Source: Ectothiorhodosinus mongolicus (lineage in GTDB: Bacteria > Pseudomonadota > Gammaproteobacteria > Ectothiorhodospirales > Ectothiorhodospiraceae). From it: DNA of 35,479 bases. The stretch spans positions 1-35,479 of the forward strand of contig NZ_CP023018.1 in the NCBI RefSeq assembly GCF_022406875.1, in the 5' to 3' direction. This document shows positions 26,501 to 28,491 of this stretch, piece by piece. How positions within the stretch are numbered: the stretch's first letter is position 1; the number at the start of each line of letters is the position of its first letter. Position numbers and translations under genes: made by a program. The notes beneath the pieces were generated by a model. It saw nothing but the letters and a program-made list of their open reading frames with translations. It did no database searches and was not told the DNA's origin.

Positions 26501-28487
26501 GTTCATTACCGAGGGCGATGACACTGTCATTCATGGTGTCATTACCGATCTTGAAACGCCTCGTTTACGTCTCGGCCTTGATGATGAACCAACCACTCTA
26601 ACGGGTGTTTTCGGCAGCTTGATCATCAACCAGAAGGGTGAATGGAGCTACACCCTAAATAACGAATCTTTGGCCGTCATGGCATTACCTGCAGATGAAA
26701 TTGATGAAGATACTTTTGTCGTCAATACGCTGGATGGAGCTCAAGCAAAAGTCACCATCACCATCACTGGAATCAACAACCCAGCGGAAATCACTGGCAA
26801 CAAAACCGGTAGCGTGACGGGTGTCCTTGATCTCGAGGCCGATCTAGAAACGGAAGGTAGCTTAACTGTCGAGGACATTGATGACGGAGAAGATATTTTC
26901 CGTTCGGAGTCGGAGGCCGTGATTGCCGATGAAGGAAACCTGGGTGGGAGCTTGGAAATCACCGATGACGGAGATTGGACTTTCACGATCGACAACCACT
27001 TGGTTAAGTCGTTGGCTGAGGGTGAGACTCATGAAGAGAAATTCACTGTTACCTCTTTGGATGGGACTGCGAACGAAGTCATTACCATCGCCTTGAATGG
27101 GATTAACTTTGCCCCAGAGATCGCGACCGCTCCGGGCAGTACCGCCACAGCAGAACTCATTGAGGGCCAAAACCTTGAAGCCAGCGGAACCCTGGTAGTC
27201 AAGGATGTTGATCTGAGCAATACCGTGACACTGGCTGTGGCACTTGAGCGCAGCGGGGATCTGGCAGGAATTGATTTACCGGTCAGTGACGCTGATCTGG
27301 CGGGGATGTTGTCCATCCCCAGTGGACCGCTGCTAGGCGATAAGGCTGAAAGTGCAAATGTTACTTGGAACTTCAATGCCAATGATGAGGATTTTAGTTT
27401 TATCCCTGAGGGTCAAACCTTAGTCCTCAACTACATAATCACAGCAACCGACGATAGTGGTAGTGAGAACGACAGCAGTCAGGAAAAAACCATCATCGTC
27501 ACCATTGAAGGCGTGCGAAATGCACCTGTCATCGGCGGCGTGTTCAGCGCTGAAGTGGTTGAAATCACCGCTCCCGTTACCACCCAGCAACTCACCATTG
27601 ATACCCCTGATTTGAGCATGAATGCCTTCCGAGCTGGCAACTTTGATGGGACTTATGGGGTATTAAACATCACGGCGGAGGGGCAGTGGACCTACACCTT
27701 GGATGGTAGTAATTCGATGGTGCGTTCATTAAATCGCGATGCCTTGCTGCAAGATCGGTTGATCGTTGAAACCGCGGATGGAACCTCGGTTGAAATAAAC
27801 GTCACCGTGCGCGGAACTGTTGGCGATCGCGACCGCACCCAACAAAACGACATAGATCAAGAGCTCTCGGGACAAAGCGATACCGACCGGTCCGACGGCG
27901 CGTCTGCTCAAGATCGTTTAACGGGTGAAGCGCGGCGCAGCGGAGAAGCTCAGAGGTCTCTGGGTGGCGATGCAGCCATTGACAGCGGCGCTGTGATTAA
28001 TGCCGTAACCGATGGAGATTTATTGTTTGAGCCAGTGGATGTCACTTTTGGCCGAGCTGACGTGGATTTGGAGGTCAACGTCCCCGATGTGAATCAAACA
28101 CCAGCGCCACCTGTGCCGAGCGCGCCTGAGTTTGGTAGCACGTTCCAAACCGAATCCGATGCAGTGGCGCCAGCTACCGAGCTTGCCCCAGCCTTGGAGA
28201 GCGATGCGGAAACTGAGGGAGATGATGTGCCCCTGCCCACTGTTCCAGAAGTCGCGCCCGAAGAAGTCGACGAACCTACCTCAGGCGAATTGGAGGCTGC
28301 TGATCCACTGGCCTTGGAGGCGCCCATAGAAAGGGGCGATGTCCAAACAGCCGATTCCGCTGAGGAGCCAGCGCTGAGCGTAGCCGATGAATTGCTCTTG
28401 GGCGGTGTGCTTAGTGCACAGCTGGGTGCGGCACATTTGCATGGCAAGAAAACCCGTAATCGCATCAACTGGAATTGGAGTCGCTAA
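2598..28487 (+). CDS. Giant LEPR-XLL / DUF4347 / RTX / VCBS surface protein (8,629 aa)
   Basis: One uninterrupted frame encodes a protein of roughly 0.9 MDa, almost certainly a secreted surface adhesin or matrix protein. Order by residue: basic N-terminus with LEPRYLLSADA (50-60); DUF4347 (98-273); Fn3-like domain (641-739); three copies of a GGxFxLxF module (1542-1920); about 16 tandem repeats of roughly 95 residues (3079-4731); an uncharacterised core with EF-hand loops at 5004 and 5928; RTX nonapeptides (6075-6474); about 17 RTX-derived units (6475-7780); VCBS-type domains (7870-8410); a polar tail. I found only three cysteines and no membrane segment, as expected for an exported repeat protein. 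There is no classical signal peptide and the C-terminus is not a typical type I signal. It lies between a TolC-like gene and a TpsB gene; export through TolC is the likelier route (inference). AT-rich patches suggest mosaic assembly. Exact binding function is unknown. Confidence 0.9.
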   Translation: MSAAPDDPRLTRARLTRQGGSSRWRAWINRSIDRRRVITERQPTTVVELLEPRYLLSADALVVPPHHDEHELSINLKTEAEKELGNTAPETQDAQAQVNEVIFIDTSVDDYQTLVLQALSDRTDGDGNLAPTQAELVYLDQHSDGIEQISDWLTQHQDLQAIHIVTHGGPGSITLGTTTLNSSNLSQYAELISAWTEALADGADILFYGCEVASGEQGKAFVDELANLTGADIAASKTNIGNELLGGNWDLEYQTGPIEAAFLFSADLDYGSLLSSSSVDANNWELTDTDLNNFLEAMRRLDLVGNAAIGQDLFAAAIEGLSLAGEDDLSLNDLLGITDATTAFDLEKTVKFYLQLERLAHLLNSQTGISAERDGVAVKITGVNASELGAYNLLDESDHEIADVSRSGTSITFSFDTEEHRDGLVDLSSFKFITPDFKDVTASVRPLTNTKVSDGSEPSEDGVGVFNVSDYATGEGTGGHFYRGYAFTLSQSTKISALTGGATTDSSGKFTIVIYTAQSASNGVEPLDQIVAIDYTPDGTIKTLDITEVELDANQLYIIAQGRTSGSGQHLTATGLDPNQIVSSSLFTQWGPSSDEFSSGANAGVYRWGEGISSFSGQNGDIDPFAPALGFRVATVNGSALTPASLPTTLEPMLDGEVLTLTAQLGSSGSSSAGVFFEYGSESNTSVTGTLKPATLNTETNEFTLDVTDFSPGDTLYYRAVVINDAGRTNGDLFKVEGSAGAAEIAQVLNDESSRGIFTASDSKISLAYAGDEPLGADLSAVKARMVVKDGATQLADLQVGGSESVFTFTLGGDLSSADEVTVTIPDTQFATLTLPAGSNSLDELSTNVLRLSAIADFVREHSGLFDISGWNVGGGLNLVPVKQSVDQFGFRLFHSADDQEVSGNHQFTLNPGDGGWTLETLNINVKYSLNYELEALITEDAESSDQKSVILKSDGFTLLVDIKDDDTNGDFNLQSGLALTLYDRDNLDALNLIFRNELVEDRPWDRVVTATINGSLTQTVDSEQRTYLIVGELDDWVLRPSFYEDFEIQASDFDAWREYFAELSAVGAQLDRDPALGVELPLIGTPLYDLLLPNDGRSLGDIFSFSYYRDGLERTNVLEDVLADGPTYAKLMAKIGEYLRGEGIYASLESLIPVDFSDTPFLIEGGRSQTNRDELDFGVSLNLGRVFNEPVTFNDMLQSVGLGWAEGMGLPLVSNMTARIDHRNITKDPNGLLERMAGVGVVVGYEGFKFSTTAPRANFDAQGLLGAVPVLLQGTLDFDSGEVTAAVNLSGNDRLVLTADNSSAAVKASIDFDIGGELFGTSLADIAGNTPNIQLNWGGGTATAWSNLHSLTLAKTFSNLEPLSALSSLRAQDILLMLDDVGFYLEGLRDSAEFDGLLPFTDLRVGDTLDFSAAFYDLFADQLLRVEQSVFGSGIISPVLSRDVSFDIHFQRPGDPREQVLTVTVDASATREFTHINQLAELIDKTIAEASNAVLGYQQFDIATKTWIDVAAPAANAPIPLLVLVEGDSGNNAEFLLRTIASSGKFKLTYAGEQTEALSLYTDAQRLQNILEALPGIGKGNVQVTGQAKDWTIRFVGDLADQNITGLTAAFVGTPTRAGLVEVRAQNFDRVDQGPDIGNINGSLVFSQTDPMTFEQLRIAPSAGVSFTQVQAGTGAGTANPQAAIQRIQLVHVAGGSFKIAFQLGNDRYVTDSIDLELSNGNGATYSSRIANALNAAIADSDPFEAAVTDPNNGGPITNQGVQSFDISVTGEAVGLRFANLEADVEQVLSKPGALTFVTTLRNGAPAVGPEAARSELQRLTFDNISGGSYVLALNVGGTNFFTPRIHWTSNDAASIQGGLVALLQEALGASNVSSSDIEVTEKTGLGSETGHTFDVEFKGNLAGINFNRLNINAAQLLPSERLPELESGVTTADVGTGFTNLTNLGLPLASANQQIFAEPNFETWQDLANRFVAGMPHDFSVNPRFDPATQQIAFDLVVGRSEQWVAADIALDGSVGVLGGFESDARLDIKHDTQVLGTIIFDLSSVAPPSVEGGGFTFSELVGRQTSGLAIGSNIGFSLQVDGKTYDAVYIETRSIDGVAELVNGGEDDGKILLSDPAPPADGGSIEFRLFRDVGKDRAVIYTKIASGTSDNDGTSYELLLDGGSGGTSSLLGSSLPNPFSAMVNSRANATLVDAINANNVFWLDPKNFWKTEYYKPSSGSGSFNLIDLILLNSLQPNADKLILEYEVTIDQAEPVSNVLGFNDSGRVTSGSLIDAINSVYAVAREGELLLSDVLLALNQGDKPTVSAEKYSNNQPIVEVVGLSQITTDPGDPLHQRGFQNLGQAFEFAVNDDNEVVFRVNASVGEVRFINPVGFSEAQSFSVNSVLGLTLVPMFPTPDPDAFLPSDGVLDSDATLEFVLNNGESVAVTIARDTNNDSVADLIADINAALDNLVFGSSPGQFENSYLQALDFSNLGEILQARFVSTEVNSVTNRGSTTSENGYLAFDIITPLISRLRIDIPDESQPGVRQLTIAPGVEVRSTASRMLVEDLEITGSFTGEVHGQPGSASANVNVDRTANAVLGLVNISMQSFEVEGNNYKGEFSYKIDGAVTQEVSGDYLADIEDLIASLSGQGAQIGLPSFSSFRSAGTPFSGEALNSDGRLERDLGLTVTFTSGFGGDGRSSLDLDIFLAASDTANFTVLSDLAGALNDQLTHALKAWANGNGSIPAALTQFEVFSANSTRLIFTPPVINGSAIRTEVADRPLLDRVSQERLEWTNAKAALNLKGIEVELLPEMTSAGSTIADLVMRLSGHNAESDADNNLIQSLLGREAPLPDVELPNFGAYQGLVDKSWSDLTNELSYLPQLLGNLANMGEFNLFDQSVPILDQTVNEFFELSSVFRDISRDLSAFSDLGLLDFRTAFAEAFGVAQEAIDIELDTAGSEALLISLPLEIEIQRLARFDLLLTDPTLLALLRPADRDRLQALLGNTESLADLEGLSPLPINASFKYNLVFGIDLTTDDAKAADVGKMFLLNGSRDSNNEGTAGTFADFELSLDMPGVLFTEVSNPAESDAADRTIRLDQRDFTEGDLVFVQVDGITRAQLQVSSGQTISSIADALKTDLDSAGTSGHVTASSGNISFASAREWGQANIELIVFRAIDSISSQVDGPVITITAEDVVPGRVFEVQVGGDSSKTARVGVVGGDSAASVAKRLQEAVTALSGVTATHSSGATTLEVTAGGTPTLTIYDVRGIAPLPEGAGINISSQTGIITLEGKGGIADLELSGGLTLNASGGRLYFDTFIDALTGAGSRDTRPDVLAGSILIPDVDLADVALNFFRPVDYDLQSQVSARASAANNARIITIDPLDVVEGRLFEVRVNGNVRLYHEVSSSEDAAAVATALASQRDGLSSDNSVMTAGADLRWGAADIEVRVFDKGEAADSKTFDDSLRIDIADLQENGSLAVGRVLEFDIAGQTYYETVQRNDTETRVAARLAAQLEATIGAELVINGTDNLGDKAITLEFFDRIVQSDVASFVSGRGSSADIQRVLALSPDDITEGRVIQINDGLGRLVEHVIGRGEDADAVIAALVAAFADGDVTAGGDIRAERIIKLDESALAGLSVGVEIQILVVEGATGGGQVADVRYVVTDIDTPETIADALAARLGISSMPEIVREDPQDNTSPIDRFELIVDADRLWGGNTITVNSRSSGDTFAALADSQADSRFSALTFDADYGAGNAFLEVRVFAPVTGTPDSSVSTAGSQGDPRSITLAESDIQDNRLIRLSINGGTLTQIYQNIGIGGTLGTAITGLQEQLLASSPINTEPAIVNGLVFDDRIADSDTITLFDRSSDPLKSTVGDVAQSPGASFVRTITFDALDWQEGDVVEIRSNGSEFRYQIQSNDDDSSVASALKALIVDKFDNLSAHISESSGVLTFAEGALWGSRNIVLTVYAPDNSSLDATNNVLRLAPGDIVAGRTIELTIVNETVSYTIQGTDTVATVLSELSQLIDASNRASTDYFVSEVKLQAGLGINGHKIEVASDGEADGSSSDSKELTNDSGDIETLVVKSNSAPDQDPVITIGFASGDTIQLRASDTLTLTIGIGDSERTFEYTLPENPSAALVAESLAAIIGNNASVTHQLNLVGIGSNDSLEFKRQGALQQSQVVEDGSDVRVNLHRADLQTNRLVQLAVTDTNTNTDFAWRRVGTNPTTESVAAALVNELPSTVKARADAVMRIGASVQAIDGVVIFEAIDRETLDSAVSDRSISSSATLRTIGLTAADVAVGNVIEIRANGETVSITVQEGNTLDDVADALRDAIDASSAAAVTSNTLTITAAAVGESVSVWAGGRSFSYTVRDGDTDATVASALAASINGANVGVTATADNETLTLPGHVFVSEGWGTKPLSIRVYSDKEDTASDPASENGDKLDFTLSTEDVDVDRVLQIRLGDVIRAEYRVRAGDTVNDVVARFTALLNAQLESGQVEATGATMTVDKTLTLKGETTAKAPLNADDIKLDVFTSRLAQTSQIEGPDRGERDFERTITINAADITPQRIQADDIVQVRVEGVGVARYQVNSVDIADANTENVIAEKLAKELNVLARGQNSVDRVTAVDGDNPTNVITIAADAGWGRLAITLDVFKPESGIGSGLDGSGTTGSVRDIGFIASELTEGKLVQINMPGAESESPIVQVREGESAAEAARRLADQIAVLERAGPTSIKNDSFEVFVNADSRAEVILPLSLSVSDQVGDLLAESVPGFRNPLELGTLEFVYTDLGALLAARAGDPGTTLVFSVQEAARPNAGSAFGLADSTAAGAPIDTADESGLPLFDPAIFNDSVGGEGQTTTPTAGTAGLFNPGATAPSIQPGRSGDISLILPNIGDWQVALSEVIRDSVGPVDQNRPTNGPLLFLLSDPSSVVNPINDVLKGIETGLKFVTDGIGGPIIGDGLGGITDFFGGLRESFFDALLDTIESAEFKFGAIDNALRMALFSVLHNPDNAWLNFLRDYNGDGEITPDDIVVEYLSRDLDDQQLRLDPELTRLLEPEHIEAIFSLMDGGQRTAWVASGEREQIRVTVGIENDGDFTADDSGPHLLFQDNDRVYVKIDSDFFVLREPTEDSVIKSPFATFDDFRLGIDSPNGLEFTRDTQKADLTNDAIDDLIPVFQGIAGAVNVDLTFRELFDNGIPMVANAFGEVGIDLDADESDILYTIKFTEEQRRAALGLILGESSAVQFRMNLGQTIALPTLAAEFDIGVPGFNLQMDGGLGVTLDWDINLGFGLDLFQGFYLVTNMPSYAGIGQVTILDDNGIAIGIADADLERTPDGEPELDDDGDEISLDPHIDNLWDVDPDDEDIGAPLAEFQIHVYLEGSGTEFHRVPVINDQGELVLNNGRPVTEIAYSDELFVTDDEGNYIRDSRGELQPLPIQAPARLSAELLFLRGSVVDNFDGWIKDNVGRIWGDRDAWQRDTTGTAWEADYSRFRAFGTEEMFDGKTGFEGSRTQFLANFSISLTDNADDVEFESLLGIDAGGALDALADDLVGGSDGRLTLAVLRSNDLSDLWDYDWEAFAQINLRTRLGVDLAGGGVLPAIEGDFHLTWSAAKEDDDEQSEWEQWLERFEDVTELDYESLFAETSVWMTDVQLDMGTFFSNFLRPVLDVVQTVTEPFQPIIDLITTPIPGISDVMRRNYSLVSMAEDFQRISGGSAKVAFILQMIDLVDTINSISRMNSSLQIPVYEVLSFVGEDHDLFDLSDAVKYASSVVNVAMDAVNALPGETTISLEDGLGDFLAEFEGPQSALAFPIIEDPFDSVLRLLMGEPADLMTFTPQNLEIDVRFRKSFPVFGPLFVGFEARLKAEARLTLGFDTYGVMKAFETGNPLDAFDGFYISDNIVNGVDLPEFELRTELNVFAELNAGIARGGVEGGIGFTGTADLCDPDGDGRVRASEIASIVSRDPLGLVTIGMSADAYVRAYVEILALIKYVRVFEKTFVRVELFSVNIGSCDQDPILASMDGNVLVLHAGSGTGAIDGNPAITKTAADRERRSTDDGNEQFVLTGSSGSITVEATLPNGQTYEQSFGGSRVHGFTGAGNDTFDASNLINVPVYFVAGTGTNTLIAGNAAGNILIGGTAGTTTLMGGTGDDLLIARGGTTIMQGDGGDDTYRFLPGWGVATVNDNAGKNIVDFSAQTGGVIVNDAGRLATQGVNRVNWNASTVDLIQGGQGDDLLDFSGNNQNLTVTLTGTDAGWVTNSRSGMAQSGLPTGPGSGQSNSGQGFSFVDFENIQGGRGSDVVRVQNGASISNSLRMTTGTDLPNARNTLDFSEFTTSVTADLLGLSRFGASDNIIVRGFHNVFGGAGNDTLIGNGFNNLLVGNAGNDRLFGVGGHNLLVADNFHVYSNSTINTVGTASGAGTLVSDYVSLQTGGVELNHGGDGRTFLWKGKTIENRSAGGDRQVLRGGDGNDILLGGTGNDRITSGNGNNTILGDLGRVVMDFNFNVPLRVESFGGSGGSDVIELGRGNNIVLGGDGNDQITARDIPDSWNIILGNNGEVAFKQASGTFVLNPLSQRMLDYVIAPTNEHGGAGGNNAITIDSGSAIIMGGRGNHVINAAALSSTAQNTRYIAGDNAWLRSDALGGINFFSTLSSTQTGTVDGQLAGSDVIIIGDANDSNARHLGTNYILGSIGNDTIITSGSILENDSGLFLRRGQAVSTDVILGDQGYIRWYDASTSSGGTPNRLQVMESGRHFDTPNNSVDDTDVRNIGGANTIHIGDGDKVIFGGFGGTTLADNDRRLAAAYGDVANVITAATFINTDSGNFVRLISGDNARADFDGFGNMVEFRSTDAANATGGDSYIQIGSGADASARNLGTNFILGGMGDNTILVSASFNVAGNLIQGRASSEDLIFANNGRILRTSSDGTITQQRDNGDLRPNRMLRAESIFTDLGGDGVVHVGDGGKVIIGGTGSDVITAMDGIHIVFGDNAQLLYDSIARNGILRTAQSIDLVFGSSDHITLGEGYALVSGGRAGDTIDIRATGTPEADGVGWNDVGGFLAGVTGIASAGIAVNPSNGNGASASATEKRGRTGRFVAGDNVRFTFDSRGGLTNMVTLDQISATGGADRITLGARNTTNDLGYQVVFGGMGSDRITVQPGSYSETVIFGDNGQYNRASSTYLMQSLSSTQFNSGGDNQIVTGSGDQIVIGGFGSDVIEVNSSAARATSTTFGFEDDGSGFAEEVDRYNRAIVLGDSGTIQFSGGQLSRIESLGFNSGGNDRITIGDGDVIFVGGFGSDRLDVNSNETAFRIAAGDNARLRFAPQSTGVDPRREAEQLIELQSLDQAASSGGNDTINMGQSGVASGDMGEVVAIGGVGSDIIRITGGIARTTMIGDNGQIRRVAGVFNPSDLNNTSGHRVSVTSLNTELGGSNNLRTPSGDYVLMGGRGGDMLSAGRGFGVVLGDNGRINFESNADHGNVLSAITSLDLSSGGSDTIILGSGGDTTITDTHRYVIGGGGSDTININSASGTSDNVIERAIAGDNARMVFDEQGRLTNFTTLDSGPSTGGNDRITLNLSGSRIAGTIYDFNVIAGGVGNDLINITGSARTIDVVSGDGLSYARGFDENDHRQHLFAGVLNPQVGGNNEITVGNGENILFGGTGDSIVRASTVAGDRSIIFGDAGNAVFDSNASGQLVQLISTATNLGGDNRLRTVDGDVFMIGGTGADELVVTGSDADATRLIAGDNAQVSFDTGAPIFFQSIGPQTAVGDTANDQIFLPSSGTNLVIGGPGKDELFGLDLLAEGNPHRILPGAGSINLLTKVVSVVALGEDGDLGMFFGDGYLDGVGESLRTRPGSDYVLAPVVDGQPVPEQDLRSVSSGMAQANSGATTEVTGRIAYPALTGGLATFDTVRNSQEGTYGYLHMGEDGSWVYRLGNGASGLDEAVNDRVQKLKDGEQRTEVFRVTTSDGSVTSITITIQGRTTSPEVSQGFITEGDDTVIHGVITDLETPRLRLGLDDEPTTLTGVFGSLIINQKGEWSYTLNNESLAVMALPADEIDEDTFVVNTLDGAQAKVTITITGINNPAEITGNKTGSVTGVLDLEADLETEGSLTVEDIDDGEDIFRSESEAVIADEGNLGGSLEITDDGDWTFTIDNHLVKSLAEGETHEEKFTVTSLDGTANEVITIALNGINFAPEIATAPGSTATAELIEGQNLEASGTLVVKDVDLSNTVTLAVALERSGDLAGIDLPVSDADLAGMLSIPSGPLLGDKAESANVTWNFNANDEDFSFIPEGQTLVLNYIITATDDSGSENDSSQEKTIIVTIEGVRNAPVIGGVFSAEVVEITAPVTTQQLTIDTPDLSMNAFRAGNFDGTYGVLNITAEGQWTYTLDGSNSMVRSLNRDALLQDRLIVETADGTSVEINVTVRGTVGDRDRTQQNDIDQELSGQSDTDRSDGASAQDRLTGEARRSGEAQRSLGGDAAIDSGAVINAVTDGDLLFEPVDVTFGRADVDLEVNVPDVNQTPAPPVPSAPEFGSTFQTESDAVAPATELAPALESDAETEGDDVPLPTVPEVAPEEVDEPTSGELEAADPLALEAPIERGDVQTADSAEEPALSVADELLLGGVLSAQLGAAHLHGKKTRNRINWNWSR
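2745..2777 (+). other. LEPR-XLL motif of the giant protein
   Basis: The residues LEPRYLLSADA match the LEPR-x-LL-SA signature found near the N-terminus of many very large bacterial surface proteins. It follows about 45 residues rich in Arg (several RR/RRR clusters) and has no long hydrophobic core, so it does not look like an ordinary Sec signal. The role of the motif is unknown to me; a targeting or processing function would be a guess. Confidence 0.8.
2889..3417 (+). other. DUF4347 domain with His/Cys pair
   Basis: The domain opens with VIFIDTSVDDYQTLV and contains IHIVTHGGPGSITLG and DILFYGCEVASGEQG, ending in GGNWDLEY. These are the hallmarks of DUF4347, which commonly follows LEPR-XLL in giant proteins. 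His167 (base 3096) and Cys210 (base 3225) sit where CHAT/caspase-type (clan CD) peptidases carry their catalytic dyad (THG, then a hydrophobic strand ending in C-x-x-A/G-x-G). Family membership is well supported; catalytic activity is inference. Confidence 0.8.
3418..4517 (+). other. Uncharacterised AT-richer stretch of the giant protein
   Basis: No family recognised. The first part (to about 3680) is a helical Leu/Asp-rich segment. The rest is beta-type, including an aromatic segment GGHFYRGYAFTLS that looks like the start of a carbohydrate-binding-style sandwich. Base composition drops sharply at the upstream border: by hand count, the 60 bases from 3301 hold 34 G/C and the 60 bases from 3421 hold 20. 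Rarer codons such as ATA and AGA become more common. Confidence 0.5.
4518..4812 (+). other. Fibronectin type III-like domain
   Basis: The pattern LTLTAQL, VFFEYGSES, then LYYRAVVINDAGRTNGD follows the layout of bacterial Fn3-like modules (hydrophobic strand, FxYG, and YYxRxVxxNxxGxxxG near the end). Such modules act as spacers or ligand-binding units in extracellular proteins. Only one clear copy is seen here. Confidence 0.6.
4813..7220 (+). other. Uncharacterised region of the giant protein with two helical LP-type modules
   Basis: No named family recognised. The stretch alternates beta-rich segments with two amphipathic helical segments at about 5757-6050 and 6718-6880. Each of these carries Leu-rich helices around a short LP-hydrophobic turn (VELPLIGTPL; LLPFTDLRVG). 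A third relative lies at about 11157-11330. Around 6920-7180 is a unit with VTVDASATREFTHINQLAELI that resembles later segments near 9830 and 10600. Confidence 0.4.
7221..8355 (+). repeat. Three diverged copies of a GGxFxLxF module
   Basis: Copies start at about 7221, 7653 and 8049, each roughly 85-105 residues. Shared pattern: SGG/SSG, an aromatic-hydrophobic strand (KFKLTYAG; SFKIAFQLG; SYVLALNVGG), then a polar stretch with a helix (LQNILEALPGIG; IANALNAAIADS; LVALLQEALGAS), then a strand before a Gly-hydrophobic-N/F turn (TIRFVGDLADQNI; TFDVEFKGNLAGINF). This is a recurring filler module of giant marine-type exoproteins. A fourth copy lies in the TpsA gene near 34142. Confidence 0.65.
8356..11831 (+). 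other. Uncharacterised region of the giant protein
   Basis: No named family recognised; mostly beta-type sequence. It contains an AT-richer patch at about 8760-9700 (23 G/C in the 60 bases from 8821, hand count). Two units near 9830-10060 and 10600-10870 share a strand followed by DT-x-D/N and a helix (SVADLIADINAAL; VLSDLAGALNDQL). A helical LP-type segment follows at 11157-11330 (SVPILDQTVNEFF). These echo units further upstream, so the region seems built from a small set of shuffled modules. Confidence 0.4.
11832..16790 (+). repeat. About 16 tandem, highly diverged repeats of roughly 95 residues
   Basis: Unit starts read by eye: 11832, 12111, 12681, 12942, 13242, 13425, 13899, 14208, 14487, 14826, 15111, 15414, 15612 (a half unit fused to its neighbour), 15879, 16215 and 16572. 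Each unit begins R-T/S-I-T-hydrophobic, then D-I/V-x-x-G-R, a strand such as VIEIRANGE or LFEVRVNG, a second strand ending YTVQ/YQIQ, then GDTxxxVAxALxxxI, and often ends W-G-x-x-x-I-x-V-x-V-F. The gap at 12360-12680 holds a short non-repeat insert (GGxxLYFDTFIDAL). I do not recognise this as a named domain; the VAxAL helix recalls LysM-like or phage-tail-type units only superficially. Confidence 0.7.
17607..17642 (+). other. EF-hand-type calcium-binding loop 1
   Basis: The twelve-residue loop DYNGDGEITPDD has Asp/Asn at positions 1, 3 and 5, Gly at 6, Ile at 8 and Asp at 12, a canonical calcium loop as in EF-hands and dockerins. It lies in the central core of the giant protein (residues 5004-5015). 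Confidence 0.75.
20379..20414 (+). other. EF-hand-type calcium-binding loop 2
   Basis: The loop DPDGDGRVRASE has Asp at 1, 3 and 5, Gly at 6, Val at 8 and Glu at 12, so all ligand positions are intact (residues 5928-5939). A cysteine sits directly before it (base 20376) and another about 68 residues later (base 20580), so a local disulfide is possible. Confidence 0.75.
20641..22019 (+). repeat. Classical RTX (GGxGxDxLx) calcium-binding nonapeptide region
   Basis: Several blocks of RTX nonapeptides are readable: GGTGDDLLIARGG near 20980, GGQGDDLLDFSGN near 21230, GGAGNDTLIGNG and GNAGNDRLFGVGG near 21630-21720, and GGDGNDILLGGTGNDRITSG near 21940-22000. They are separated by beta-strand inserts, including VDFENIQGGRGSDVV. 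RTX repeats form calcium-filled parallel beta-rolls after export, which drives folding outside the cell. Confidence 0.85.
22020..25935 (+). repeat. About 17 units of a roughly 77-residue RTX-derived repeat
   Basis: Each unit runs GDN-A/G-x-hydrophobic-x-F (e.g. AGDNARLRF, FGDNGQ, LGDNGRINF), a short linker with SL/SxxxxxGG, N/S-D-x-I-x-hydrophobic-G, then a strand and GG-x-G-S/N-D-x-I-x-hydrophobic, then back to hydrophobic-I-x-GDN. Within each unit two RTX-like turns survive, but the register is about 77 residues rather than nine. Unit lengths vary through inserts. Likely an extended calcium-binding beta-solenoid continuing the RTX block (inference from the residue pattern). Confidence 0.75.
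26206..27825 (+). repeat. VCBS / cadherin-like repeat region (about five units)
   Basis: Units at about 26206, 26480, 26790, 27110 and 27520 show the VCBS pattern: a GxYGxLxxxxDGxWxYxL strand pair (YGYLHMGEDGSWVYRL; GSLIINQKGEWSYTL; GSLEITDDGDWTFTI; YGVLNITAEGQWTYTL), a helix, then E-x-F-x-V-x-T-x-D-G and I-T-I-x-G-x-N. VCBS domains are typical stalk or adhesion modules near the C-terminus of RTX adhesins. The fourth unit is degenerate. Confidence 0.85.
27826..28487 (+). other. Polar low-complexity C-terminal tail of the giant protein
   Basis: The last 220 residues are first rich in Asp, Gln, Ser and Arg, then in Pro, Glu and Ala. They end with a short hydrophobic helix (LLLGGVLSAQLGAAHL) and a basic/aromatic end (KKTRNRINWNWSR). 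No LPxTG, PEP-CTERM, Por-type sorting signal or typical type I secretion signal is recognisable. Function unknown. Confidence 0.55.
28477..28480 (+). promoter_or_regulatory. Possible ribosome binding site of the TpsB gene
   Basis: GGAG lies 11 bases before the ATG at 28492, inside the last codons of the giant gene. It is the reason for choosing 28492 over the ATG at 28525, which has only a weak purine stretch before it. Translational coupling to the giant gene is likely. Confidence 0.4.
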
Positions 28488-28491
28488 GGCT

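Noticed and set aside
28387-28491. An earlier in-frame ATG (28387) as the TpsB start.
   Set aside because: It would overlap the giant gene by about 100 bases and place a long odd peptide before an otherwise normal signal peptide.
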